Source: an uncultured Faecalibacterium sp. (GTDB lineage: Bacteria > Bacillota > Clostridia > Oscillospirales > Ruminococcaceae). From it: a stretch of DNA of 22,125 nt. The stretch covers positions 1 to 22,125 of the forward strand of contig CAKTGS010000029.1 in assembly GCA_934561485.1 (NCBI GenBank). The letters are read 5' to 3'. The notes beneath the pieces were generated by a model. The model was not told where the DNA came from. It was given only the letters and a program-made list of their open reading frames with translations, and ran no database searches. The number at the start of each line of letters is the position of its first letter. The first letter of the stretch is position 1. Made by a program: the position numbers and the translations under genes. Below are positions 15,647 through 22,125 of this stretch, piece by piece.

Positions 15647-16612
15647 GTGATCGAAGTATCGCATTTGAGCAAACAATACGGCAGCCACCCGGCCATTCAG
15701 GATCTTTCCTTTACCGTGGAGGATGGCCAGATCTACGGGCTGTTGGGTCCGAACGGCGCTGGAAAATCCACGATTATGAACATTCTCACCGGCTATCTTG
15801 CCCCCACCAGCGGTGATGTAAAGGTGGCGGGTTACAGCCTGCCGGAGCAGGCACAGCAGGCCAAGGCCTCCGTGGGCTACCTGCCGGAGCAGCCGCCCCT
15901 CTACCCGGAAATGACCGTGCAGGAGTATCTGAACTTTGCAGCCGAGCTGAAAGGGGTTAAAAAAGCTGACCGGAAGCAGCAGGTGCTCAAGGCGGCCCGC
16001 CGCACCGGGCTGGAAGAGGTGCTGCCTCGGCTCATCCGCAGCCTGTCCAAGGGCTACCGCCAGCGTGTGGGCATTGCACAGGCACTGCTGGGCAGCCCAA
16101 AGCTGATTATTCTGGACGAGCCGACTGTGGGCCTGGACCCCGCGCAGGTCATTGAAATCCGCAAACTGATCCGGGAACTGGGCAAGGCTCATACGGTCAT
16201 TCTGTCCAGTCACATCCTCAGCGAAGTGCAGGCGGTGTGCAGTCAGGTGCTCATTCTGTCCAAGGGCAGGCTGGTGGCCGAAGGCACCCCGGAGCAGCTG
16301 GGCGAAACACTGGCTTCCGGCAGCTGCCTGCGTGCCACGGCCCTGGGCGACAGTCAGACCATTTTGGCGGCTGTACGTGCGGTGCCGGGCATCTGCAAGG
16401 TGGAGCTGGAGCAGGAAGCGGACGGCGAGGTGACCTTTACAGCCGAAAGTGCAGACGCTGTTGACCGCCGCGCCGAGGTGTCCAAAGCACTTTCGCAGGC
16501 AGGCTGCACGGTGCTGGCGCTGGCCGCCGAGAGCAAGAGCCTGGAAGAAATTTTCCTGGCCCTTACCGGCAGCGATGCTCCGGCACAACCTACAAAACAG
16601 GAGGAAGAATGA
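15647..16612 (+). CDS. ABC transporter ATPase, GldA/CcmA type
   Basis: A 321-residue ATPase that powers the membrane protein coded next. Walker A is GPNGAGKS (34-41), the signature is LSKGY (133-137) in the LSKGYRQRVGIAQALL context typical of GldA/NatA/drug-export ATPases, Walker B is ILDEPT with E158, and the switch histidine is H189. The last 100 residues form the extra C-terminal domain seen in this group. The start is GTG at 15647, 8 nt after GGAG; a TTG at 15641 would sit only 2 nt from it. It is the first gene of a four-gene operon, with 3 nt to the permease. No clear promoter was found in 15494-15646, although an AT-rich stretch near 15550-15580 could hold one. Confidence 0.93.
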   Translation: MIEVSHLSKQYGSHPAIQDLSFTVEDGQIYGLLGPNGAGKSTIMNILTGYLAPTSGDVKVAGYSLPEQAQQAKASVGYLPEQPPLYPEMTVQEYLNFAAELKGVKKADRKQQVLKAARRTGLEEVLPRLIRSLSKGYRQRVGIAQALLGSPKLIILDEPTVGLDPAQVIEIRKLIRELGKAHTVILSSHILSEVQAVCSQVLILSKGRLVAEGTPEQLGETLASGSCLRATALGDSQTILAAVRAVPGICKVELEQEADGEVTFTAESADAVDRRAEVSKALSQAGCTVLALAAESKSLEEIFLALTGSDAPAQPTKQEEE

Positions 16613-16615
16613 TCC

Positions 16616-17488
16616 ATGGCTGCTATTTTCAAACGTGAAGTCCGCAGCTATTTTCATGGCATGATCGGCTATGTGCTCACGGCGTTTCTGCTGGTGTCCA
16701 GCGCCCTCTATTTTGTGGCGCTGAACCTGGGCTATGGCCTGACGGATTTTGGCTACTATACGCTGTACCGCACCATTTTTGTGATGCTGTTTTATATTCC
16801 GGTGCTCACCATGCGTTCTTTTGCCGAGGAGCGCCGCACCCGTACCGACCAGCTGCTGCTCACCAGTCCGGTGTCGGTGTGGGGCATTGTGCTGGGCAAG
16901 TTCTTTGCCCTGTGCGCCGTGTTTGCTCTGCCGTGCCTGGCAGATGCCGTTATGATCCTGGTGTTGCGCGCGCTGGGTGCTACGGCGGCTTCCACACTGG
17001 CCAATTTTGCATCGCTGCTGTGCTATTTCCTGCTGGGCTGTGCGGCCATTGCCATCGGTATGTTCCTGTCCAGCCTGACCGAAAACCAGATCGTGGCAGC
17101 GGTGGCCGGTGTGGCAGCACTGCTGCTGGCGTATCTGATGCCCAGTCTGCGCAGCATGTTTTCCGCCGGCAGTGCCGTTGCATTGGCCCTGTTTACCGCG
17201 CTGGCCGCTGTGCTCAGTGTGGTGGCCGGGCTGCGCAGCAAAAGCTTCACACTGGGGTGCCTGAGCGTTGCCGCCTGTTGCGTGGCGCTTACCGCGCTGT
17301 TTTTGCTGCGCAGCAGCTGGCTGACCGAAGGCTTCAGTGCCGTGCTCAGCGCGCTGTGCCTGTTTACGCCGTTTGAAAATTTTGTCAACAGCAGTTTTTC
17401 CATTCCCACGCTGGTGTATTATCTCACCGCTGCGGCCCTGTTTTTGTTCTTTACCGCACAGGGGTTGGAAAAGCGCCGCTGGAACTGA
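16616..17488 (+). CDS. ABC transporter permease, GldF-like
   Basis: A 290-residue protein with six hydrophobic segments (about 15-40, 55-75, 95-125, 135-160, 170-205, 210-235, with a last one near the C terminus at 262-282). The opening AIFKREVRSYFHG and the following FAEERRTRTDQLLLTSPVSVWGIVLGKF segment, an amphipathic loop that contacts the ATPase, are typical of ABC-2/GldF permeases. AGGAGG lies 10 nt before the ATG at 16616. Together with the upstream ATPase it forms the transporter core. The substrate is unknown; relatives are tied to gliding in Bacteroidetes, but this organism type is not known to glide. Confidence 0.9.
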   Translation: MAAIFKREVRSYFHGMIGYVLTAFLLVSSALYFVALNLGYGLTDFGYYTLYRTIFVMLFYIPVLTMRSFAEERRTRTDQLLLTSPVSVWGIVLGKFFALCAVFALPCLADAVMILVLRALGATAASTLANFASLLCYFLLGCAAIAIGMFLSSLTENQIVAAVAGVAALLLAYLMPSLRSMFSAGSAVALALFTALAAVLSVVAGLRSKSFTLGCLSVAACCVALTALFLLRSSWLTEGFSAVLSALCLFTPFENFVNSSFSIPTLVYYLTAAALFLFFTAQGLEKRRWN

Positions 17489-17503
17489 GGGGAGGAGACA
17501 ACG

Positions 17504-18940
17504 ATGAAAAAACTGAAATTCAGCCCCTCCAATGGCAAGGTGTTCCGCAATGGGCTGTACTCCACAGCCATTCTGGCGGCGGCTATCGTGGCAGCCATCC
17601 TGCTTAACCTGCTGGTACGGGCCATTCCGTCCAAGTACACCGAGTTTGACCTTTCGGAGGCCGGGCTGTATACCCTGAGCGAAAGCTCTGTGCAGCTGGC
17701 CCAGAACATCGACCAGGATGTGACCATCTATTATCTGTGTGAGACCGGCAGCGAGGATTCCATCATCACAAAACTGCTGGACCGCTACGCGGCTGAAAAC
17801 AGCCATATCCGCTGGGAACAGAAGGACCCGGCGCTGTACCCCACCTTTGCTTCCCAGTACGGGGCACAGAATGTTTCTTCCGGCAGCCTGATCGTGGTGT
17901 GCGGGGACAACAGCACCGTGCTGGACGCTGCCGATCTGTACGAATACGACTATTCCGATTATTACACTACCGGCTCTGCCAGCGTGACCTTTGGCGGCGA
18001 AAAGCAGATCTCGGCAGCGCTTTACCGCCTGACCAGCGGGGAGGCCAGCCACGCCTACTACACCACAAACCACGGGGAACAGACCCTGACCGATTCTCTG
18101 ACCAAGGCCCTGACGGCCCAGAATATAGAGGTGCAGGCGCTGGATCTGCTTACCAGCGAGATCCCAGACGACTGCGACCTGCTCATTATCAACGATCCTG
18201 CGCAGGACTTTGCAGCATCGGACGGCGTGGTGGATGAGATCGCCCAGCTGCAGGCCTATCTGGACAAGGGCGGCAAGGTACTGCTGACCACCGATGCCTA
18301 CTACAGCACGCCGGAGCTGGACGCCGTGATGGCACAGTTCGGCCTGGCACGGGAAACGGGCCTTGTGGTGGAAGGCGATGCCGACCATGCACTGTACAAC
18401 TACAATTATTATCTGCTGCCGGACTATGCAAGCACGGTGGAAAGCACGGCTCTGAGCGGCGTGGATACCTCCAGCCATGTGCTGTTGCAGATGGCACAGG
18501 GCATTTCCATTCTGCAAATGGACGATGTGACAGCAGAAGCGCTGCTGAACACCTCGGATGAAGCCTACAGCAAGACCGCCGGCTACAACATGACCACCGT
18601 GGAGAAAGAGGACGGCGACACGGACGGCCCCTTCACGCTGGCCGCCTGGGCGCGCAGCGAGACCACCGGAGCAGAAGTGATCTGGATCGGCTGCGGCAAC
18701 ATGGACAACGAGCAGCTGTACCAATCCATTCCCGGCAACCTGACCTTCCTGCAGGGCTGTGCCGCTTCGCTGGCCGGGCAGGACAGCGGCCTGCTGATCG
18801 ACACCAAGGCGCTGGAAGCCGACCCCATCACGGTGTCGGCATCGGCATCCGCCGCACTGGGCCTGATCTTTATCTTTATTCTGCCGGCTGTGGTACTCAT
18901 TGCCGGTGCTGTGGTGGTGCTGCTGCGCCGCCGCAAGTAA
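17504..18940 (+). CDS. Gld-type ABC auxiliary protein (GldG-like)
   Basis: A 478-residue protein with one membrane helix at each end (about 18-40 and 445-474, then LRRRK) and a large outside domain between. Near the N terminus, TEFDLSEAGLYTLSESSVQLAQNIDQDVTIYYL is characteristic of the GldG/ABC_transp_aux family, whose core resembles a periplasmic sugar- or ThuA-like fold. The middle contains DDCDLLIINDPAQDF and LDKGGKVLLTTDA, typical of that fold. GGGGAGGAG precedes the ATG. It follows the permease after 15 nt and precedes the DUF4340 gene by 12 nt. The biochemical role is unknown; it probably interacts with the permease and the DUF4340 protein outside the membrane. Confidence 0.88.
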   Translation: MKKLKFSPSNGKVFRNGLYSTAILAAAIVAAILLNLLVRAIPSKYTEFDLSEAGLYTLSESSVQLAQNIDQDVTIYYLCETGSEDSIITKLLDRYAAENSHIRWEQKDPALYPTFASQYGAQNVSSGSLIVVCGDNSTVLDAADLYEYDYSDYYTTGSASVTFGGEKQISAALYRLTSGEASHAYYTTNHGEQTLTDSLTKALTAQNIEVQALDLLTSEIPDDCDLLIINDPAQDFAASDGVVDEIAQLQAYLDKGGKVLLTTDAYYSTPELDAVMAQFGLARETGLVVEGDADHALYNYNYYLLPDYASTVESTALSGVDTSSHVLLQMAQGISILQMDDVTAEALLNTSDEAYSKTAGYNMTTVEKEDGDTDGPFTLAAWARSETTGAEVIWIGCGNMDNEQLYQSIPGNLTFLQGCAASLAGQDSGLLIDTKALEADPITVSASASAALGLIFIFILPAVVLIAGAVVVLLRRRK

Positions 18941-18952
18941 GGAGGCAGAGCA

Positions 18953-19933
18953 ATGCAGGCAAAACAACGCACACTGCTGGTGCTGACGGTGGTCATTTTG
19001 CTGCTGGGAGCAGCGCTGTGGGGGCTGACCCGCAGCAATGCCGCCGCCGAGCAGGCCGCCAGTGCCGCACAGGAGGGCAGCATTCCGCTGTCTGCCTTTT
19101 CTGCGGGAGATCTGACGCAGATCGCCTATACCTACAGCGGCGAATCTTATACCCTGGACTATGCGGACGGCAGCTGGACTCTGGCCGAGGAACCCGATTA
19201 TCATCTGGACGCTTCTGCCTGCGACACCATGCGCACTGCGCTGATGGAGCTGAATGCAAAGCGGCAGTTTAAAGCCCAGGCAGGGGAGGACTACGGCCTG
19301 GACGACCCACTGGTAACAGTTACCGTTACGGCGGCCGGGCAGAGCACTACCCTGACCTTCGGGGCAGAAAACCCGGTCACAGGGGATCTTTATGTGCAGA
19401 AAGCCGGAGACGATGCCATTTATACGGTGGATGGCAGTCGTGCTGCCTGCTTTGAGCTGGACAAGGCAGGGCTGTTCGGCAGTTTCAGCCCGGCAGACCT
19501 GACCGCTTCGGAGATCGAACAGATCACCTATACCCTTGCCAGCGGCGAGACTGTAAGCTTGACCGCCCACAGCGAACCTGCCGACAGCAGCGATGCCGAA
19601 GCGGACAGCGATTCCACGGAATATCAGACCGTCTGGCGGCTGGACGATGCTGCGGATGCAGACCTGGACGAGAGCAAGGTGCAGGCAATGCAGTCGGCGC
19701 TGTGCAGTTATGTGTCCGGCCAAGTCACCGGGGCCGACCCGGCTGACTATGGCTTTGCAAAGCCGCTGGTCACCGCACAGGTGACCACTGCGGACCGTAC
19801 CGTGACCCTGACCTACGCCAGCGGAACGGACGGGTACTATCTGCAGGTGGAAGGGGATGCTTCCCTTTATCAGGTGGATCAAAGCACCGTGCAGGCTTTG
19901 CTGCTGACGGCCGAGGAACTGAAAACAGAATAA
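18953..19933 (+). CDS. DUF4340 domain protein, last gene of the Gld-like operon
   Basis: A 326-residue, membrane-anchored extracytoplasmic protein. A single N-terminal helix (about 7-25) is followed by beta-rich repeats of the DUF4340 type: SYTLDYADGSWTLAEEPDY (about 63-81), then YGLDDPLVTVTVTAAGQ (about 113-129), and a second similar copy ending YGFAKPLVTAQVTTADRTVTLTYASG (about 266-291). An acidic Ser/Asp/Glu insertion lies between them (about 205-225). GGAGG is 7 nt before the ATG. DUF4340 genes often accompany GldG-like genes, so it is probably a partner of that protein. Its molecular function is unknown. A strong terminator follows. Confidence 0.88.
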   Translation: MQAKQRTLLVLTVVILLLGAALWGLTRSNAAAEQAASAAQEGSIPLSAFSAGDLTQIAYTYSGESYTLDYADGSWTLAEEPDYHLDASACDTMRTALMELNAKRQFKAQAGEDYGLDDPLVTVTVTAAGQSTTLTFGAENPVTGDLYVQKAGDDAIYTVDGSRAACFELDKAGLFGSFSPADLTASEIEQITYTLASGETVSLTAHSEPADSSDAEADSDSTEYQTVWRLDDAADADLDESKVQAMQSALCSYVSGQVTGADPADYGFAKPLVTAQVTTADRTVTLTYASGTDGYYLQVEGDASLYQVDQSTVQALLLTAEELKTE

Positions 19934-19939
19934 TTTTTT

Positions 19940-19985
19940 GCAACATGCGCTGTACCAAAATACCGGTGCGGCGCATGTTTTTTTG
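19940..19985 (+). terminator. Rho-independent terminator of the Gld-like operon
   Basis: ACATGCGC (19943-19950) pairs with GCGCATGT (19971-19978), continued inside by TGTACC with GGTGCG (two G-T pairs). Seven T follow. It lies 10 nt after the DUF4340 stop codon. Confidence 0.92.
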
Positions 19986-20024
19986 TTGCAGCGTGTAAAG
20001 TTTCGGCAAACATCGGCAGAGTGA

Positions 20025-20053
20025 TTGACATTTCAGCAAAGATTGTTTATGAT
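20025..20053 (+). promoter_or_regulatory. Promoter of the pot leader RNA / potABC operon
   Basis: TTGACA (20025-20030), exactly 17 nt, TATGAT (20048-20053): one mismatch to the sigma-A consensus. The start near 20060-20061 coincides with the first base of the long stem of the RNA downstream. Confidence 0.88.
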
Positions 20054-20060
20054 AAACGGT

Positions 20061-20209
20061 GACAGGGCAGAATAACTGCGCAATGTTACGGTTTGTCATG
20101 GATGTTGTGCGGGGTAGAGTGTGCTGCCACGGCCAATACTCGGTGGTTGCGGCAGGACGCTCAAAGTCACCCTGGTACGAAGGATGGGGTAGGATGCCCT
20201 GTCTTTTTT
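20061..20209 (+). ncRNA. Structured RNA upstream of potA (discrete sRNA or attenuating leader), unassigned
   Basis: GACAGGGCA (20061-20069) pairs perfectly with TGCCCTGTC (20195-20203), directly followed by six T. Inside is a long hairpin: GGGT (20112-20115) with ACCC (20169-20172), GAGTGT (20117-20122) with ACGCTC (20157-20162), CTGCC (20124-20128) with GGCAG (20151-20155). Between closing stem and hairpin lies a large asymmetric internal loop (about 42 and 22 nt). The strong promoter places the 5' end at the stem base. This open rod recalls 6S RNA, though I could not match conserved 6S sequence. The alternative is a terminator-type leader controlling potABC, whose start is 34 nt further on. 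No T-box, SRP or known riboswitch signature was recognised. Confidence 0.6.
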
Positions 20210-20242
20210 CGTATCTGAGTTATAAGGAGGATTACGTAAAAA

Positions 20243-21289
20243 ATGGACAACTCGGTGATCGTTTCACTGCGGGATATCGTGGTGGAATTTGATGGTCAGC
20301 GCATTCTGGATGGGCTGAACCTGGACATCCATGACAAAGAGTTTGTGACGCTTCTTGGTTCTTCCGGCTGCGGCAAAACCACCACACTGCGCCTGATCGC
20401 AGGCTTTCTGGAACCCAATTCCGGCAAGGTGCTGCTGAAGGGCGAGGATATTACCGGCGTGCCGCCCTACAAGCGCCCGGTGAACACGGTGTTCCAGAAA
20501 TATGCACTGTTCCCGCACCTGAACGTGTTCGAGAACGTGGCCTTTGGTCTGCGCCTGAAAAAGATGGACGAAGAGACCATCCGCCGCAAGGTGCGCGATA
20601 TGCTGGAAGTGGTGGGCCTGAAGGGCTTTGAGCGCCGCAGCATCAGCCAGATGTCCGGCGGCCAGCAGCAGCGTGTGGCCATTGCGCGCAGCCTGGTCAA
20701 CGAGCCGGAAATTCTGCTGCTGGACGAGCCGCTGGGTGCACTGGACCTGAAGTTGCGCAAGGAGATGCAGCTGGAACTCAAGCGCCTGCAGCGCGAAATG
20801 AACATCACCTTTATCTACGTCACCCACGATCAGGAAGAGGCCCTTACCATGTCGGATACCGTTGTGGTTATGAACGGCGGCAAGGTGCAGCAGATCGGCA
20901 CCCCTGAGGATATTTACAACGAGCCGAAAAATGCCTTTGTGGCAGACTTTATCGGCGATTCCAACATCGTGGACGGCGTGATGCACAGGGACTTTTTGGT
21001 GTCCTTCTCCGGTGTGGATTTCCCCTGCGTGGACCGCGGTTTTGCCCGCGAGCAGAGCGTTCAGGTGGTGGTGCGCCCTGAGGACATCGAGGTGGTTTCC
21101 CCGGTGGAAGGCCAGCTGGTGGGCGTTGTCAATGACGTCATTTTCAAGGGTGTGCACTTTGAAATGCATGTGGAGTGCGAGGGCCGCGAGTGGCTGATCC
21201 ACTCTACCCGCGCCTGTATCCCGGGCGAGACCATCGGTATGCGCATCGGCCCCAACGAGATCCATATTATGGCGCGTTCGGAGGGGTGA
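20243..21289 (+). CDS. potA: Spermidine/putrescine ABC transporter ATPase PotA
   Basis: A 348-residue ATPase of the polyamine importer. Walker A is GSSGCGKT (39-46), Q-loop Q85, signature MSGGQ (137-141), Walker [12 protein letters not shown] with E162, and switch H195 in VTHDQEEA. The C-terminal TOBE-type regulatory domain covers about 240-345. PotA-type sequence such as [24 protein letters not shown] and the PotB/PotC-like neighbours support polyamines over other substrates such as iron or thiamine, but this is inferred by similarity. GGAGG lies 12 nt before the ATG, a somewhat long spacing with an A-rich gap. It follows the structured leader and runs into potB after 6 nt. Confidence 0.93.
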   Translation: MDNSVIVSLRDIVVEFDGQRILDGLNLDIHDKEFVTLLGSSGCGKTTTLRLIAGFLEPNSGKVLLKGEDITGVPPYKRPVNTVFQKYALFPHLNVFENVAFGLRLKKMDEETIRRKVRDMLEVVGLKGFERRSISQMSGGQQQRVAIARSLVNEPEILLLDEPLGALDLKLRKEMQLELKRLQREMNITFIYVTHDQEEALTMSDTVVVMNGGKVQQIGTPEDIYNEPKNAFVADFIGDSNIVDGVMHRDFLVSFSGVDFPCVDRGFAREQSVQVVVRPEDIEVVSPVEGQLVGVVNDVIFKGVHFEMHVECEGREWLIHSTRACIPGETIGMRIGPNEIHIMARSEG

Positions 21290-21295
21290 TGGGCC

Positions 21296-22111
21296 ATGAA
21301 GATTTACGATAAAAAGCTGGCCTATCCGTACTTTGTATGGATGGTGCTGTTCACGGTGGTGCCGCTGATCATTGTGGTGTATTACGCCCTGACCGACAGC
21401 AGCGGCAATTTTACCCTGGATAACCTTACGGTCATCAGCGGCTATGGCTCAGTGTTTGCCCGCAGCCTGCTGCTGGCGCTGATTGCTACGGTCATCTGCC
21501 TGGTGCTGGCCTTTCCGGTGGGCTACTTTTTGTCCCGCCTGCGGGTGAACAAGCAGCACATCATGCTCATGCTGGTCATGCTGCCCATGTGGATGAACTT
21601 TTTGCTGCGCACCTACGCCTGGATGGGGCTGCTCAGCATCAACGGCCCAGTCAATGCCGTGCTGGGCATCTTTGGCCTTGGCCCTTATAATATGCTCAAC
21701 ACCTCCGGTGCGGTGGTGCTGGGCATGGTGTACAACTATGTGCCCTATATGATCCTGCCGCTGTACACCAGCATGACCAAGATCGATCAGAGCCTTGTGG
21801 AGGCAGCCCAGGACCTGGGTGCCAACACCACCATGACCCTGCTGCGGGTGCTCATTCCCATGAGCGTGCCCGGCATCAGCACCGGTATTACCATGGTGTT
21901 CGTTCCGGCGGTGTCCACCTTCGTCATCAGCCGTATGCTGGGCGGCGGCTCCAACCTGCTGATCGGCGACCTGATCGAAATGCAGTTCCTCGGCAACAGC
22001 TACAACCTGAACGTTGGCTCGGCTATGAGCCTGGTGCTGATGATCATTGTGCTGCTGTGCATGAGCTTTACGTCCAGCTTTGACGAGGACGAGATGGAGG
22101 GTGTGTCCTGA
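21296..22111 (+). CDS. potB: Spermidine/putrescine ABC transporter permease PotB
   Basis: A 271-residue inner permease with six membrane helices. It opens with a helix (about 10-30) followed by an outer loop; the binding-protein-dependent transport fold spans about 55-260. The EAA loop that docks the ATPase is EAAQDLGANTTMTLLRVLIP (169-188), with the conserved Gly at 175. LPMWMNFLLRTYAWMGLL (about 97-114) is typical of PotB. GGAGGGG precedes the ATG. Its stop TGA shares one base with the next start, so potB and potC are coupled. Confidence 0.93.
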   Translation: MKIYDKKLAYPYFVWMVLFTVVPLIIVVYYALTDSSGNFTLDNLTVISGYGSVFARSLLLALIATVICLVLAFPVGYFLSRLRVNKQHIMLMLVMLPMWMNFLLRTYAWMGLLSINGPVNAVLGIFGLGPYNMLNTSGAVVLGMVYNYVPYMILPLYTSMTKIDQSLVEAAQDLGANTTMTLLRVLIPMSVPGISTGITMVFVPAVSTFVISRMLGGGSNLLIGDLIEMQFLGNSYNLNVGSAMSLVLMIIVLLCMSFTSSFDEDEMEGVS

Positions 22112-22125
22112 TGAAAACAAAACAT
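22111..22125 (+). CDS. potC: Start of a further gene, probably potC permease (cut by the window edge)
   Basis: ATG at 22111 overlaps the potB stop (TGATG) and has GGAGGG about 10 nt upstream. Only five codons (MKTKH) are present. The product is inferred from the usual potA-potB-potC order, not from its own sequence. Confidence 0.6.

Noticed and set aside
15419..19882. Open frame of about 1487 codons on the minus strand
   Set aside because: Opposite rpmE and the whole Gld-like operon; crosses four real genes and a terminator, and the translation is rich in Gln/His/Gly without domains.
20061..20209. Pot leader as SRP RNA, T-box or a known riboswitch
   Set aside because: I looked for the GGAAG tetraloop region of SRP, the GGUGGNACCGCG T-box and the conserved blocks of FMN, TPP, SAM, lysine, glycine and cobalamin aptamers; none is present. 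6S stays possible on shape only.
20059..20292. 77-codon open frame across the pot leader
   Set aside because: No ribosome site, overlaps the structured RNA and runs into potA in another frame; transcription is predicted to begin at its first base.

Overview
The window reads as chromosomal DNA of a Gram-positive gut bacterium, most likely Faecalibacterium or a close Ruminococcaceae/Oscillospiraceae relative. The grounds are a GC-rich base composition with strong GGAGG ribosome sites, sigma-A type promoters, a B12-independent FMN-riboswitch/RibU (ECF) pair, LPXTG-anchored surface proteins with a sortase, zinc-type L31, a MarR-controlled heterodimeric ABC exporter and a GldA/F/G-DUF4340 module of the kind common in Firmicutes. 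The genus is my inference from gene style, not from a search. No phage, IS element or CRISPR array is visible.

Layout: (1) 1-2550: a complete tRNA-Thr(CGT) with its terminator; an MscS-type channel on the minus strand; then divergently a promoter, FMN riboswitch, expression-platform terminator and ribU, closed by another terminator. (2) 2555-7260, minus strand: an operon marR - ABC exporter subunit 1 - ABC exporter subunit 2, with overlapping or nearly touching genes, a TTGCAA/TATCAT promoter and two overlapping palindromes just downstream of the predicted start of transcription. (3) 7293-8380: a near-perfect 23-bp hairpin followed by a Na+/phosphate-type symporter. (4) 8375-15081: a surface-protein locus with its own promoter, coding for a 1692-residue LPSTGG adhesin, a 295-residue LPQTG protein with a proline-rich stalk, and a sortase; the genes are 7 nt apart and then overlap by 4 nt. 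(5) 15100-15493: rpmE (L31) with promoter, leader and terminator. (6) 15647-19985: ABC ATPase, ABC permease, Gld-type auxiliary protein and DUF4340 protein in one tight operon with terminator. (7) 20025-22125: consensus-like promoter, a roughly 149-nt structured RNA ending in a U-tract, then potA, potB and the first codons of potC.

Most interesting points: the RNA in front of potA, whose 5' end pairs with its 3' end and which is followed immediately by a U6 tract (a discrete small RNA, perhaps 6S-like, or an attenuator of polyamine import); the giant adhesin, which carries six His/Cys repeats and a CHAP-like amidase domain whose catalytic Cys and His appear replaced by Asp and Thr; the compact two-substrate sortase locus; and the MarR protein with two CxxC pairs that probably binds the palindromes over its own start site.

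The large open frames lying opposite the real genes (several over 600 codons) are treated as high-GC shadows.
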